Shown here in pieces: positions 18,901-27,660 of a stretch of DNA of 64,000 nucleotides (position 1 is the first letter of the stretch; every line of letters starts with the position of its first letter). The notes under the pieces were generated by a model. That model searched no databases. It was not told where the DNA came from and saw only the letters and a list, made by a program, of their open reading frames with translations. The translations under genes were made by a program, and so were the position numbers. The DNA is from Campylobacterales bacterium (GTDB taxonomy: Bacteria > Campylobacterota > Campylobacteria > Campylobacterales > Sulfurimonadaceae): contig JAPLGP010000033.1 in the NCBI GenBank assembly GCA_026390075.1, positions 1-64,000 on the forward strand. The letters run 5' to 3'.

Positions 18901-19749
18901 CTATTTCTTAGGCAACCTACTCTCTTCAATAAGTTTTTTCTCATCAGATTTTACTTTTCTTTGAAGCTTTTGCAAATCTTGTGAGGGTGGTAACTCTTCT
19001 GGTTTTATACCGCTATCTTCCAATAATTTTCTTACATTTGCATTATTGCCTACATGTTCATCGGTTATGGAGCTTTCTCCGTGAAGATTTTTTTGTTTTA
19101 CATTATGATTAGTTATTTCTGTAGCTAGGTTTTTGGCTGTTATGGTCACTGTCGGTAAAAAATCTGCCAAAACTCTATTTTTAGATACCCCAAGTCTATT
19201 TTTCATATCTTGCGTATTGTATCCGCCAAAAAGAGCACTATCACCTTTGGAACGGATGCGACCAAAGCCTTGATTGTCAACACCTCTTTCATAAATATTT
19301 TTTGAAAGTTCTGTTTCCGAGTCTCTTAGTTTTGCTCTGGCTTCAAGCCTATTTTCTAACTCTATTCTTTGTTCAATAAGTTCTTGTTTTCTTGTTTGCA
19401 ATGCAAAATATGTTTGAGCAAACGCTATTTCTTGTTTTGAACTATCCCCATTTTGAGCTATAAGATAACAAGCATAACGAGTGAGTACAATATCTTTTAT
19501 CTCTCTTGACGCACCGAAGCCTAATCCAACCATTTTTCCCACATGGCGAAAATGGTCTGAGAGTTCAATTTTAGAGTTTTCACAAGCTTTCTGGGCTTTG
19601 TCTATTACATTTTGGAATTTGTCCCAACTTTGATATCCAAGCATTTTCTGCAAATCTCTCGCATACCAAAACTCTACATTTGAATCTTCTAAAATATTTG
19701 AAATAGCATTGAAATTATTTTGAAGGTTTATTATCAACTCTTTGTCCAT
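18901..19749 (-). CDS. dinD: DNA damage-inducible protein D (DinD)
   Basis: 282 residues. The N-terminal BRO-N-like part reads 'VEFWYARDLQKMLGYQSWDKFQNVIDKA', followed by 'DHFRHVGKMVGLGFGASREIKDIVLTRYACYLIAQNGD' and 'IYERGVDNQGFGRIRSKGD', all typical of DinD. In E. coli DinD is SOS-induced and inhibits RecA strand exchange. In other bacteria it often sits in accessory islands. It overlaps the start of the HEPN gene. No convincing LexA site is seen in the 160 bases upstream. Confidence 0.88.
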   Translation of the reverse strand: MDKELIINLQNNFNAISNILEDSNVEFWYARDLQKMLGYQSWDKFQNVIDKAQKACENSKIELSDHFRHVGKMVGLGFGASREIKDIVLTRYACYLIAQNGDSSKQEIAFAQTYFALQTRKQELIEQRIELENRLEARAKLRDSETELSKNIYERGVDNQGFGRIRSKGDSALFGGYNTQDMKNRLGVSKNRVLADFLPTVTITAKNLATEITNHNVKQKNLHGESSITDEHVGNNANVRKLLEDSGIKPEELPPSQDLQKLQRKVKSDEKKLIEESRLPKK

Positions 19750-19910
19750 GGCTTCGCCTTTTTTAAAGTAAGTTCTATTATTCTAAACATTCTACATAAA
19801 ATAATTTTTAATTCTCAAAAAAATTGCAATTTGCCATAGAAACTTTACTTGAATAATAAATTTTCACCTGTACTGTAAAATTTATCGAGGAAATACCCTT
19901 GATACCAACA

Positions 19911-20771
19911 CTATTTACTCTGACGGGAAAGCCAATTATATACGCCTGTTCCAACAATTAGCAATGTAACCCCAATGACTAAATAAAAAGCATTGATAAG
20001 TTTGCTGTAATCATCCAAAACGATTTTAAATACCGCCATCAACGACTCTATTGACAAAGCGATGATGATAGATGTCAAGAATTTACTTAAAGTTTTACTT
20101 TGCAAATCAGTGCCATAGTTAAATGTTTTAAAAAGAATGTCATTTTCTATAATAGTTTTTGCCAAGTCGTAGATGGCAAGTCCGATAGTAATAGAGATAA
20201 TTGAAGTAAATATCTCATGCATTACATCCTGCGTTGAGCTTTGAGAAACTAGCATGTGGAAAAATATATACCCGCCATAAAGAATCAAAAAAACAGATAC
20301 GACACCCAGCAGTATTCCACCACCGCCCATGATATAGGTATTTATTCTCTCAAAAGCGCTGTTATGCTCAATCAGGCGAAGTTCTTCAAGAAGTTTTAAC
20401 AAATCAAAATCTACGATAATATACTCATCATTATGGCGTTTTACCGCTGTAAGCGTAGGCAATCCTGTGACATGATGAAGATATGGATTACTAATATGAA
20501 CAGGCTCTTCTTCAAAACTTACCCATTTAAAATAAAATGATTTGTCTGCTCCATCGCGACTCTCATCTCTATACTTTCTGCCAATACATGGGGTTGATTG
20601 AACAAAAGAGGCATTGACCCCGTAAATGATTTCAGCGGCTTTTTCAAAGTCGAAAATACGATGTAAATCTTTATCATCACTTGAAAGAGGGTGAAAATTT
20701 TCCATTGTATTACGAACATAGTATTGAACACTATTTTTATTCTCGCTATAAATACTGATAACTCGTTTCAT
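19911..20771 (-). CDS. Membrane protein of unknown function, four C-terminal membrane segments
   Basis: 286 residues. The first ~145 residues are soluble and contain a short 'HISNPYLHHVTGLPTLTAVKRHNDEYIIVDFDLLKLLEELRLI' region resembling part of a sensory Cache-type domain. Four hydrophobic helices follow (about 150-170, 185-205, 228-248 and 258-280) with 'GLAIYDLAKTIIENDIL', faintly like PsiE membrane domains. I do not recognise the full architecture. It stands alone with about 160 bases on the dinD side and 100 on the other, so is probably its own transcript. Confidence 0.6.
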   Translation of the reverse strand: MKRVISIYSENKNSVQYYVRNTMENFHPLSSDDKDLHRIFDFEKAAEIIYGVNASFVQSTPCIGRKYRDESRDGADKSFYFKWVSFEEEPVHISNPYLHHVTGLPTLTAVKRHNDEYIIVDFDLLKLLEELRLIEHNSAFERINTYIMGGGGILLGVVSVFLILYGGYIFFHMLVSQSSTQDVMHEIFTSIISITIGLAIYDLAKTIIENDILFKTFNYGTDLQSKTLSKFLTSIIIALSIESLMAVFKIVLDDYSKLINAFYLVIGVTLLIVGTGVYNWLSRQSK

Positions 20772-20858
20772 AAGAATTCTCCTATCAGTGAATTTTTGTA
20801 CATTTTATAACACCCTTAGGATTAAAAGCACTCTAATAAATAGAGATAATAGTTATAT

Positions 20859-21073
20859 TTAAGAATGTAAAATTAAGCTTTTAATCGTATCATCTTTGAA
20901 AGCAATAAACAGCCCTGCTCTTTTTCTATCAACTTTGTGAGTTGCCCTTTTGCAAAAGGAGTTGTGACAAAACCATTCTTTTTATCTTCCTCTTTTATGA
21001 AATCTATCTGATACCTAAAATGAAGTTCTAAAACTTTATCTATATCACCGTGTTCTGCAATTTTGAGTTTCAT
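20859..21073 (-). pseudogene. Truncated, frameshifted GNAT acetyltransferase remnant
   Basis: The first ~50 codons read 'MKLKIAEHGDIDKVLELHFRYQ' and 'TTPFAKGQLTKLIEKEQG', the N terminus of a GNAT N-acetyltransferase. After 'EKEQG' the frame degrades to a Leu/Lys tail. The neighbouring frame continues as 'LFIAFKDDTIKS', which is what the family has next, and stops at 20859. So there is a one-base shift near 20917 plus loss of the acetyl-CoA-binding half. It is a decayed gene inside the accessory block. Confidence 0.65.
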
Positions 21074-21108
21074 TTATACACTCTCACATAATTGAGCATT
21101 ATAGTCAA

Positions 21109-21702
21109 TCATAAGACTTGTCGTAAATAGCCAAAAATTTCTTTCGAATATTTACCATGTTGTTCTATTTTTCTTCCATCTAAATGTGTCAATATTTTAA
21201 AAGAGTGTTGCCCTTTACCATACTCGCCTTTTGATGTGTTTTTCGTAGCTTTTTTTAGTCCATCATAAAGTTGTTTTTTATCTATCGCTTCACGATTTAT
21301 ATTTTTTGGTAATTTCGAAGCATCAAAATTTTGTCCAAAAAAATCTTCAACGCCTGTCGTATCAGCCAAAAACCATGATTCCATACAAACAACCATAAAA
21401 AATATATTTTCTTCAGTACCTAACTTTGTCCAACTATCTCTCAAAACTACATGTTCCCATTTTGTTGATGCAGATACTATATCTTCACTATCCACAAGCA
21501 ATAAAACTGTTTCACCACTCTTTATATTTTTAAATGCTGTTGCAAAATCAGAGTAAGCTTCATTCCTACTTCCACTTGCTACAATTTTTAGTTGCTTTCC
21601 ATCTAGTCCAGAACTTTGGAAAAGCAATTTAAATCCTTGTCTTAGTTCACTCTTGAGATATTTTGTCTTACCTCCACCCTCGATGTAGATAGTAGTCTTC
21701 AA
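21109..21702 (-). CDS. DUF4276-like (TOPRIM-like) partner of AAA ATPase
   Basis: 197 residues. It begins 'TTIYIEGGGKTKYLKSELRQGF' (an acidic EGG...YL start as in OLD/TOPRIM-like nucleases) and has 'VLLLVDSED' with the expected acidic cluster, then 'VCMESWFLAD', typical of the DUF4276 family. Such proteins follow RecF/OLD-like ATPases in phage-defence pairs. It overlaps the ATPase stop by 4 bases (ATGA), so the two are translated together. Nuclease activity is inferred, not shown. Confidence 0.7.
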   Translation of the reverse strand: MKTTIYIEGGGKTKYLKSELRQGFKLLFQSSGLDGKQLKIVASGSRNEAYSDFATAFKNIKSGETVLLLVDSEDIVSASTKWEHVVLRDSWTKLGTEENIFFMVVCMESWFLADTTGVEDFFGQNFDASKLPKNINREAIDKKQLYDGLKKATKNTSKGEYGKGQHSFKILTHLDGRKIEQHGKYSKEIFGYLRQVL

Positions 21703-22877
21703 AATCTATTGCCCCCTATCTCACCTTTACTCCAAAGTTCACCTAAAGAGTACTGCTCTAGCCAATCTTTTAAATCATCTTTTTTGAGTCTTTTCATTAC
21801 CGTATGACCATCTTCATTGTCGCACACTATTACATCTTCTGGGGTATTACTCAAAGCATCTATAATGACATCTGAATGTGTCGTCACAATTATTTGCGTC
21901 TCCTCTGATACCTCTTTGAGAATTTCTGCAATAGTAGGTAAAATATCTGGATGGAGTCCAAGTTCAGGCTCTTCAATACAAAGCAGTGATGGCTTACTTG
22001 GACTGTACATAATTGCTAATAAAGAAAGATATCTAAGTGTCCCATCCGAGAGTCTAGTAGCAGGTATATGATAATTACTTTCAGTAAAAAATATTTGAAC
22101 TGTCCCACCCTCTATACTCACTCCATAATCCTCAAATCTTGGATACAAGAGTTGTAATTTTTCAATCAATTTCTTTTTTAAAGATGGATACATTGTAATT
22201 TTGTTTAAGACTAATCCTAAATTTTGATAATTCTCTTCTAAAAAGTCATTTTTTCCATCCGCTTTTTGTGGTTGTCTTGGCATAGAGTATCTTCCAAATG
22301 TCCACTCTCGATATATCCTTATTTTTTGGTATTCTCGCCCCAAATGTGTTATTTCAGGATATTGATCGGGATCTTTTCTTTGTGAGAGTATAGATTGTTC
22401 AGGATCTATATCTATTCTTTCAAGTGTTCTTCTTTCACCATTAATATTAAGCACAGGATGATTATTTTGAAATTTATAATAAAAATATGGTTCAGGTGAT
22501 CGATTATAAGGTTTACTATCTTCGATGCGCTCATCTTGAAGGTCAAATTTATTGCCCACTTCACCAAACGACAATGAGTGTTTTATAGGTATATCATGTT
22601 TTGTATTTTTAACAGAAGAAGTAACTACTTCAATACTGGCTACAGGAGATTTTGTTCCTTTATGCAACCAAACAGAAATACCACCACTATCTTTTACAGG
22701 TGAAGCCAAATATCCAGGAGCAGATTGAAGCAGACTTATTGCCTCAATAAAATTTGATTTTCCAGAACCGTTTGCACCAATAAACACATTAAGGCTTTTT
22801 AACTCTAACTCGACCCCTGTTTCGTCAAATGAGAGAAGATTTTTGATTTTGATTTTTTCTAGCAGGTTATTACTCAT
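21699..22877 (-). CDS. AAA family ATPase (RecF/OLD-like), defence-pair ATPase
   Basis: 392 residues. Walker A is 'FIGANGSGKSNFIEAI' near residue 35, the signature-like 'RLSDGTLRYLSLLAIMY' comes late, Walker B is 'LLCIEEPELGLHPDILP', and the switch is 'IVTTHSDVIIDAL'. This is the AAA_15/AAA_21 class of SMC-like single-chain ATPases. With the coupled DUF4276 protein it resembles the ATPase-TOPRIM logic of AbiL, PARIS and OLD-type anti-phage systems. Gene order is ATPase first, effector second. Confidence 0.8.
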   Translation of the reverse strand: MSNNLLEKIKIKNLLSFDETGVELELKSLNVFIGANGSGKSNFIEAISLLQSAPGYLASPVKDSGGISVWLHKGTKSPVASIEVVTSSVKNTKHDIPIKHSLSFGEVGNKFDLQDERIEDSKPYNRSPEPYFYYKFQNNHPVLNINGERRTLERIDIDPEQSILSQRKDPDQYPEITHLGREYQKIRIYREWTFGRYSMPRQPQKADGKNDFLEENYQNLGLVLNKITMYPSLKKKLIEKLQLLYPRFEDYGVSIEGGTVQIFFTESNYHIPATRLSDGTLRYLSLLAIMYSPSKPSLLCIEEPELGLHPDILPTIAEILKEVSEETQIIVTTHSDVIIDALSNTPEDVIVCDNEDGHTVMKRLKKDDLKDWLEQYSLGELWSKGEIGGNRF

Positions 22878-22944
22878 AGATACTCTTTCTTTTATTATTT
22901 CAGTAAACTGTAGATTATATCATTTTTTTCTAATATACTTTTAG

Positions 22945-23529
22945 TCATTCTTCCCTTATTTCCTTGTTGATTGATTCGTACGCTATTAAAATCTTCTTCC
23001 TCTCTATTCCCCATCTATATCCGCTCATCGCTCCGCTTTTTGCGATAACCCTATGGCAAGGAATGAGATAACCTATATTATTCTTACCAATAGCACTCGC
23101 AACCGCTCGAACCGCTTTTGGTTTTTCAATAAAATTCGCCATATCTTGGTAAGTTGCAACCACGCCGTTTGGTAGATTTAAGAGTGCCCTCCAGACATTG
23201 ACTTGAAAGTTTGTCCCTTTCACTAAAAGGTTATATTTTTTGTTTTTGATGAAAATATTTTCGAGATATTCATGTGCTTTGTCATCATTATGAAGAAAGT
23301 TTGCATTTTCCCAAAGCTCTTGAAACCTGCCAAATATCAGTTCTTTGTTGTTGTCTATAAATCCAAAATAGCAGATTCCTTTCTCCGTAAAACCAATCAA
23401 AGCTTCACCAAAAGGAGTATCTGAATAACCGTAAATGATAAGAACATCTTTGCCCTTTTCCCGCCACTCTTTTGGCGTTACACCTATAAGATAATTATCT
23501 GATAAATCAAAGTTAGACAAAGAGCTCAT
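22945..23529 (-). CDS. ogt: Methylated-DNA--protein-cysteine methyltransferase (Ogt)
   Basis: 194 residues. The C-terminal half has the alkyl-acceptor motif 'IPCHRVIAKSGAMSGYRWGIERKK' and the DNA-binding wing 'VWRALLNLPNGVVATYQDMA' with 'AVASAIGKN'. It repairs O6-alkylguanine by self-alkylation. The N-terminal ~85 residues are a degenerate ribonuclease-H-like domain, as in Ada/Ogt. A stand-alone AraC-type DNA-binding gene lies two genes upstream. In Ada these are fused, but a link is speculative. Confidence 0.9.
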   Translation of the reverse strand: MSSLSNFDLSDNYLIGVTPKEWREKGKDVLIIYGYSDTPFGEALIGFTEKGICYFGFIDNNKELIFGRFQELWENANFLHNDDKAHEYLENIFIKNKKYNLLVKGTNFQVNVWRALLNLPNGVVATYQDMANFIEKPKAVRAVASAIGKNNIGYLIPCHRVIAKSGAMSGYRWGIERKKILIAYESINKEIREE

Positions 23530-23607
23530 TCACAAACCTTCCCTGAATTTTGTAAAAGTATAACTCAAAGATGAGACAGATACAATCCAGAAGTTGCTAA
23601 TTTCACA

Positions 23608-24381
23608 TTAAACGTTATCTCTCTTTGCCATAAAAATCGAAATCGGATAGGAGAAATATATTTTACCATTCTTGACATGGGTATTCGTACCTAAAGTATC
23701 TGCATTTACATCTTTTTTGAATATTTCTTGTATCTTGTTTTTATCTCCCTCATGTGGAAATGAAGCATTTAACTGTTCTTCCAACTCTACCTCGACTTCA
23801 TAACTGCTTATCTTATGCTCCGACAATCTTGCATCTGCAAACAAATTCTCAAACTCTTTTTTACTCAAAGCTTTCGTATGAGAAGGGTCGCGCAATCTTT
23901 CCATCTCATTGAATACTTTTTCAAACTGCTTTTCAAGTGCTACATCGACAACCATTACTTTGCCGCCTTTTTTACAAACTCTTATCATCTCTTCAAAAAC
24001 TTTTTTAACATCCAAAAAATGGTGAAAACTGTAGCGGGTAACGACAATGTCAAAACTCTCATCGTCATAAGGCAATGCCTCAACATCACCTATTTCAAAA
24101 TGGATATTTGTTAAATTTTCTTCGTTTTGTTTTTTGTGAGCCTGTTTTAGCATCTCTTGCGTGATGTCCAAACCTATAACTTCTTTTGCGATTTTCGCAA
24201 ATCCACATGCCATAATTCCGGTTCCACATGCCATATCCAAAACTCTATCTTGTTTTGAAACTTCACTCATTTTTATGAGTGTATCTACCGAATCGTAATG
24301 CCCTTGTATTTTTGTAAAAGACACAGCCTGCTTTGAAAACTGCTCGACTATTTTTTCATTATGCTTTTGTTTTTCCTGCAT
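23608..24381 (-). CDS. Class I SAM-dependent methyltransferase (UbiE-like)
   Basis: 257 residues. It has motif I 'VLDMACGTGIMACGFA', 'VIGLDITQEML', 'IGDVEALPYDDESFDIVVTRYSFHHF' and a post-motif 'CKKGGKVMVVDVAL'. It is a Methyltransf_11-type enzyme of unknown substrate, possibly small-molecule or detoxification. Two GGCATGTGG copies 21 bases apart (24203 and 24224) lie at the motif I codons, encoding 'ACGTG' and 'MACG'. It follows the AraC-like gene by 73 bases. Confidence 0.8.
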   Translation of the reverse strand: MQEKQKHNEKIVEQFSKQAVSFTKIQGHYDSVDTLIKMSEVSKQDRVLDMACGTGIMACGFAKIAKEVIGLDITQEMLKQAHKKQNEENLTNIHFEIGDVEALPYDDESFDIVVTRYSFHHFLDVKKVFEEMIRVCKKGGKVMVVDVALEKQFEKVFNEMERLRDPSHTKALSKKEFENLFADARLSEHKISSYEVEVELEEQLNASFPHEGDKNKIQEIFKKDVNADTLGTNTHVKNGKIYFSYPISIFMAKRDNV

Positions 24382-24454
24382 AAAACACTCCTATAGTTAA
24401 ATTCTCATAATTATAGGAGTTATGAGAAATAAAGTCTTGGACAAAATGAACATT

Positions 24455-24787
24455 TTATGAAAATATATTTTTCTGATACTCTTTAGGCGTCAACTGAAAG
24501 ACCCGCTTAAAAGAGCGGTTGAGATGACTTTGGTCAAAAAAACCGCTCATATGTGCTACTTCGGTAATTGAAATGTTTTTACAAAGCAACTCTTTTGCTA
24601 GGTGTACTTTTTTATTTAGTATATAAGCGTGAATAGGCAAACCGAATTTTTGCTTGAATACTCTTAACAAATGAACGACACTTATTTCCACATGCCAAGA
24701 TATATCTTCAAGCAATACCTCTTCTAAAAAATTATCGTCTATATATTTTGCTATTTTGCCTGCTAAATCAAAACTACTTTTATTCAT
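24455..24787 (-). CDS. AraC-family DNA-binding domain protein (short)
   Basis: 110 residues, essentially only the double helix-turn-helix of AraC proteins ('LLRVFKQKFGLPIHAYILNKKVHLAKELL' and 'ITEVAHMSGFFDQSHLNRSFKRVFQLTPKEY'). The usual N-terminal ligand-binding half is missing, and the 64 bases before the next gene cannot encode it. It may be a natural stand-alone regulator or a truncated one. A GGCATGTGG copy encodes 'SWHVEI' near residue 30. Confidence 0.7.
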   Translation of the reverse strand: MNKSSFDLAGKIAKYIDDNFLEEVLLEDISWHVEISVVHLLRVFKQKFGLPIHAYILNKKVHLAKELLCKNISITEVAHMSGFFDQSHLNRSFKRVFQLTPKEYQKNIFS

Positions 24788-24851
24788 GCTGATGACTTTT
24801 ATCGCAACTCGTTACATGTGAGAGATAACGAAGTTCTAAAATGGAAGTTTT

Positions 24852-25475
24852 TTAACTTTGAATATTTTGTTTTTCATCTATTATTAATAACATCAACTCA
24901 ACTGTTGATTTGTCTTTTTCCTTATCTCTTTGCATAAGCTTTTGAACGACTTTTTGTTTTCTCTCGTCTGAGAGATTTTGTCCGGCTTTGACTTTCAAAC
25001 TTGTAGTTTGCGGTTTTAGCGCATAGACTCCTGTTTCTTCCAGTGCTTTAGTGTAGATGGGATTATCCACACTTATCGTATCATAACCGCCCTCACTTTG
25101 GAGCTTTTGCATCATGGCTTCTAGTATCTGCGCTTTTTCACCGGCGTCGTTAATTGTACTCACTTCTCCATAAATATGTACCGAAGTAAAAAACTGTGTC
25201 GCAGGGTAAGCTGCTCGGGTATTGCTAAAATATGATGGAATCATGGCATAAGGTTGGATAGCTAAAAACGATGCCTGAGCATTACTTTTTATAGCTTCAA
25301 CTTTTCTCCCTTCTTTGGCACCATGAAAACAGACCATATCATTATACAGTACAAAATTTATCGCAACGCCGTAAGGTTCATTATCGCTCAAAAGCGATAA
25401 CACACCGTATTCGCACTCGTCAAGCACTTTTTTTACAGCTTCTTTGTCAGTTACTTCAAATTCTTTTCTTCTCAT
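24852..25475 (-). CDS. Pyridoxamine 5'-phosphate oxidase-like flavoprotein (NimA/YddH-type)
   Basis: 207 residues. 'MRRKEFEVTDKEAVKKVLDECEYGVLSLLSDNEPYGVAINFVLYNDMVCFHGAKEGRKV' is typical of the FMN-binding split-barrel nitroimidazole-resistance (Nim)-like family. The reaction is uncertain (FMN- or heme-linked reduction of small molecules). It is divergent from a MocR regulator gene with 90 bases between starts, so is the likely target of that regulator. Confidence 0.8.
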   Translation of the reverse strand: MRRKEFEVTDKEAVKKVLDECEYGVLSLLSDNEPYGVAINFVLYNDMVCFHGAKEGRKVEAIKSNAQASFLAIQPYAMIPSYFSNTRAAYPATQFFTSVHIYGEVSTINDAGEKAQILEAMMQKLQSEGGYDTISVDNPIYTKALEETGVYALKPQTTSLKVKAGQNLSDERKQKVVQKLMQRDKEKDKSTVELMLLIIDEKQNIQS

Positions 25476-25565
25476 GGTTTTCCTTTATGTAAATTTTTAT
25501 GCTATTATACTTTCAAACTGTACTTGATGTAAGTGCCAAATTATTTTATATTTAAGGGGTCAGAT

Positions 25566-26954
25566 ATGTATCTGCTTGATGCTGCTTTAACAAAACCTTT
25601 ACATGTACAACTCTATGAGTCATTGAAAAACGACATCATCACAAATCTTCATGCAGGAGATAAACTCTCCTCTATCCGCCGACTTGCACAGGAATACAAG
25701 ATAAGTAAAAATACTGTGGAATCAGCTTATGCACAGCTTTATGCAGAAGGATATATTGAGAGTCGTACAAAGAGTGGCTACTATGTTATAGAAGCCGAAC
25801 ATGAGATATTCACAAGCGCACAAACCGATAATGATATAAAGCAAAATGATGTACAATCGTATCTGTACGACTTCTTTCCTGCGAGACTTGCAAAAGACTC
25901 ATTTCCTCTCAAACTTTGGAAACGTCTGTTTGTAAAAGCAGTTGATAATACACTTGATTTTGGAGCGTATCCAAATGGTCAGGGAGAAGTAGGATTGCGC
26001 ACGCAGATTGCACACTATTTGACAGAGTCCAGAGGGGTACAGTGTAAAGTCGAACAAGTCGTCGTGCTCAACGGTTTTGCAAATACCATGAGTTTGGTAG
26101 CAAAGATGTTAAAAAAAGAGTTCAAAATATTTGCAATGGAACATCCCGGATACCATGTTGCTCGCAAAGTCTTTGAAGATTTTGAATACAAAATAAAAAA
26201 CATTGAAGTCGATGAAAATGGATTGTCAATCGAGCGACTTGAAGACTCGGATGCGCGACTTGTCTATATTACCCCTTCACATCAATACCCGACAGGCGTT
26301 TCGATGCCGATTGCCAACAGACTCAAACTGCTCAATTGGGCAAAACTGCATGAGGGCTACATCATAGAGGATGATTATGACAGCGAACTGAGTTATCGCA
26401 ACCGCCCTATACCCTCACTCCAAGGTTTGGACAATGATGATAGAGTTATCTATGTAGGAACCTTTTCAAAATCACTCTCCCCGGCACTTCGTGTAAGTTA
26501 TATGGTTTTACCGTTTAGACTTATTCCTGAATATAAAAAGCTTTTTGATTCTAAAATTCCAAGTGTATCTCTTAGCACACAAAAGACATTGGAACTGTTT
26601 ATGAGCGAAGGACATTGGCAAAGACACTTAAGAAAAATTAGAACACTCAACCGCAAAAAACATGACCTTATGAAAGAAGCATTAAAAAACAAGCTCAAAA
26701 ATACAATGAAGATTATTAGCCAAGGCGGTGGTTTATCCATTTTTATTCAGCCTGCATGTAAGCTTGACTGGGAGAAAATGAAAGTTGAGGCTAAAAATGC
26801 AAAATTGAACATTTACTATGCCAAAGAGCGTTCAAATTGTGAATTTGAAGGTTTATTTATTGGATTTGGAGGTTTGGAAGAGACACAAATCTCTCAAGCG
26901 ATAGAAACATTTGCTAAAGTATGGTTTGCGTGTATCAATGTGCAAGAAGTTTGA
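25566..26954 (+). CDS. MocR/GabR-type PLP-dependent transcriptional regulator
   Basis: 462 residues from the ATG at 25566, preceded by AAGGGG; an upstream in-frame ATG at 25533 has no ribosome site. There is an N-terminal GntR winged helix ('LHVQLYESLKNDIITNLHAGDKLSSIRRLAQEYKISKNTVESAY') and a C-terminal aminotransferase-like domain with 'IIEDDYDSEL' and the PLP-lysine motif 'GTFSKSLSPALRVSY'. Such proteins usually control a divergent gene, here the pyridoxamine oxidase-like gene. An imperfect ACTT-N5-AAGT repeat (25522-25534) between them is a possible operator. Confidence 0.87.
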   Translation: MYLLDAALTKPLHVQLYESLKNDIITNLHAGDKLSSIRRLAQEYKISKNTVESAYAQLYAEGYIESRTKSGYYVIEAEHEIFTSAQTDNDIKQNDVQSYLYDFFPARLAKDSFPLKLWKRLFVKAVDNTLDFGAYPNGQGEVGLRTQIAHYLTESRGVQCKVEQVVVLNGFANTMSLVAKMLKKEFKIFAMEHPGYHVARKVFEDFEYKIKNIEVDENGLSIERLEDSDARLVYITPSHQYPTGVSMPIANRLKLLNWAKLHEGYIIEDDYDSELSYRNRPIPSLQGLDNDDRVIYVGTFSKSLSPALRVSYMVLPFRLIPEYKKLFDSKIPSVSLSTQKTLELFMSEGHWQRHLRKIRTLNRKKHDLMKEALKNKLKNTMKIISQGGGLSIFIQPACKLDWEKMKVEAKNAKLNIYYAKERSNCEFEGLFIGFGGLEETQISQAIETFAKVWFACINVQEV

Positions 26955-27016
26955 CCTAAAATTGAACTAAAATATTATTTCTATATCACCAACAAAAATT
27001 GCGTTCAGAGAAAGTT

Positions 27017-27655
27017 TCATTGTAAATCTTTTGTAAAAGTCGCCGTAAACGAGATTTTATTTCCGAAAAAATCTTTTTTTACAAATCCGGCATTATTTGC
27101 CAAAGCCGATACACTTTTATAGCCCATAAAGTGAGGGTCTGCAATAATTTCTGTAATTGATAGAATCCCATCATCCCTTAATGCTGTATAAATCTCTTGA
27201 AGCAAACTGTTTTTATCTACAATCTCTCCTAAAACGGTTACAAGCAAAGCCCTGTCATATTTCTTTACACCCAATTTGTTTTCACCTGCCGCACCGTTTA
27301 TGTATTCGATATTTTCTACATGTGCTTTTTTCGCTTTTGCTCTGACTTTTTCAAGCATAGCAAACTGAATATCAAAAGCCGTCACCAATCCTTGCTCGCC
27401 AACTTTTTGTGCAAGAGGAATCGTAAGTCTCCCAGATCCGCACCCAAAATCCAACACTCTCATCGAAGGATGAATATCCAAATAAGAAATAACAGATTTT
27501 GCACTACTATTTTTAAAAAAAGGATTGTTTATTTCTACAAGCCATCCAAGCCATGCAGGACAAGGAATTGTATGTCTGTTTGAATAAAGTCTCCAAACAA
27601 ATGATACAACTATGACACTCAAAACAAATGCCGTAATCCAGAGAAATATGTTCAT
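27017..27655 (-). CDS. Membrane-anchored SAM-dependent methyltransferase
   Basis: 212 residues. One N-terminal membrane helix (about 3-22) precedes motif I 'VLDFGCGSGRLTIPLA' and 'VTAFDIQFAML'. The substrate is unknown. It is the last of four minus-strand genes (AhpD-like, isochorismatase-like, flavin oxidase-like, this one) that run close together from the TetR operator region, and is separated from its upstream gene by 5 bases. Confidence 0.75.
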   Translation of the reverse strand: MNIFLWITAFVLSVIVVSFVWRLYSNRHTIPCPAWLGWLVEINNPFFKNSSAKSVISYLDIHPSMRVLDFGCGSGRLTIPLAQKVGEQGLVTAFDIQFAMLEKVRAKAKKAHVENIEYINGAAGENKLGVKKYDRALLVTVLGEIVDKNSLLQEIYTALRDDGILSITEIIADPHFMGYKSVSALANNAGFVKKDFFGNKISFTATFTKDLQ

Positions 27656-27660
27656 GTTTA

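Noticed and set aside
19861..19890. LexA-type SOS box upstream of dinD
   Set aside because: CTGTACTGT is present but the second half-site does not match CTGT-N8-ACAG, and it lies closer to the neighbouring gene's end than to the dinD start.
24455..24787. AraC-like gene plus ogt as a split Ada protein
   Set aside because: Ada's N-terminal zinc/Cys domain is missing and another gene lies between them, so the link is only positional.
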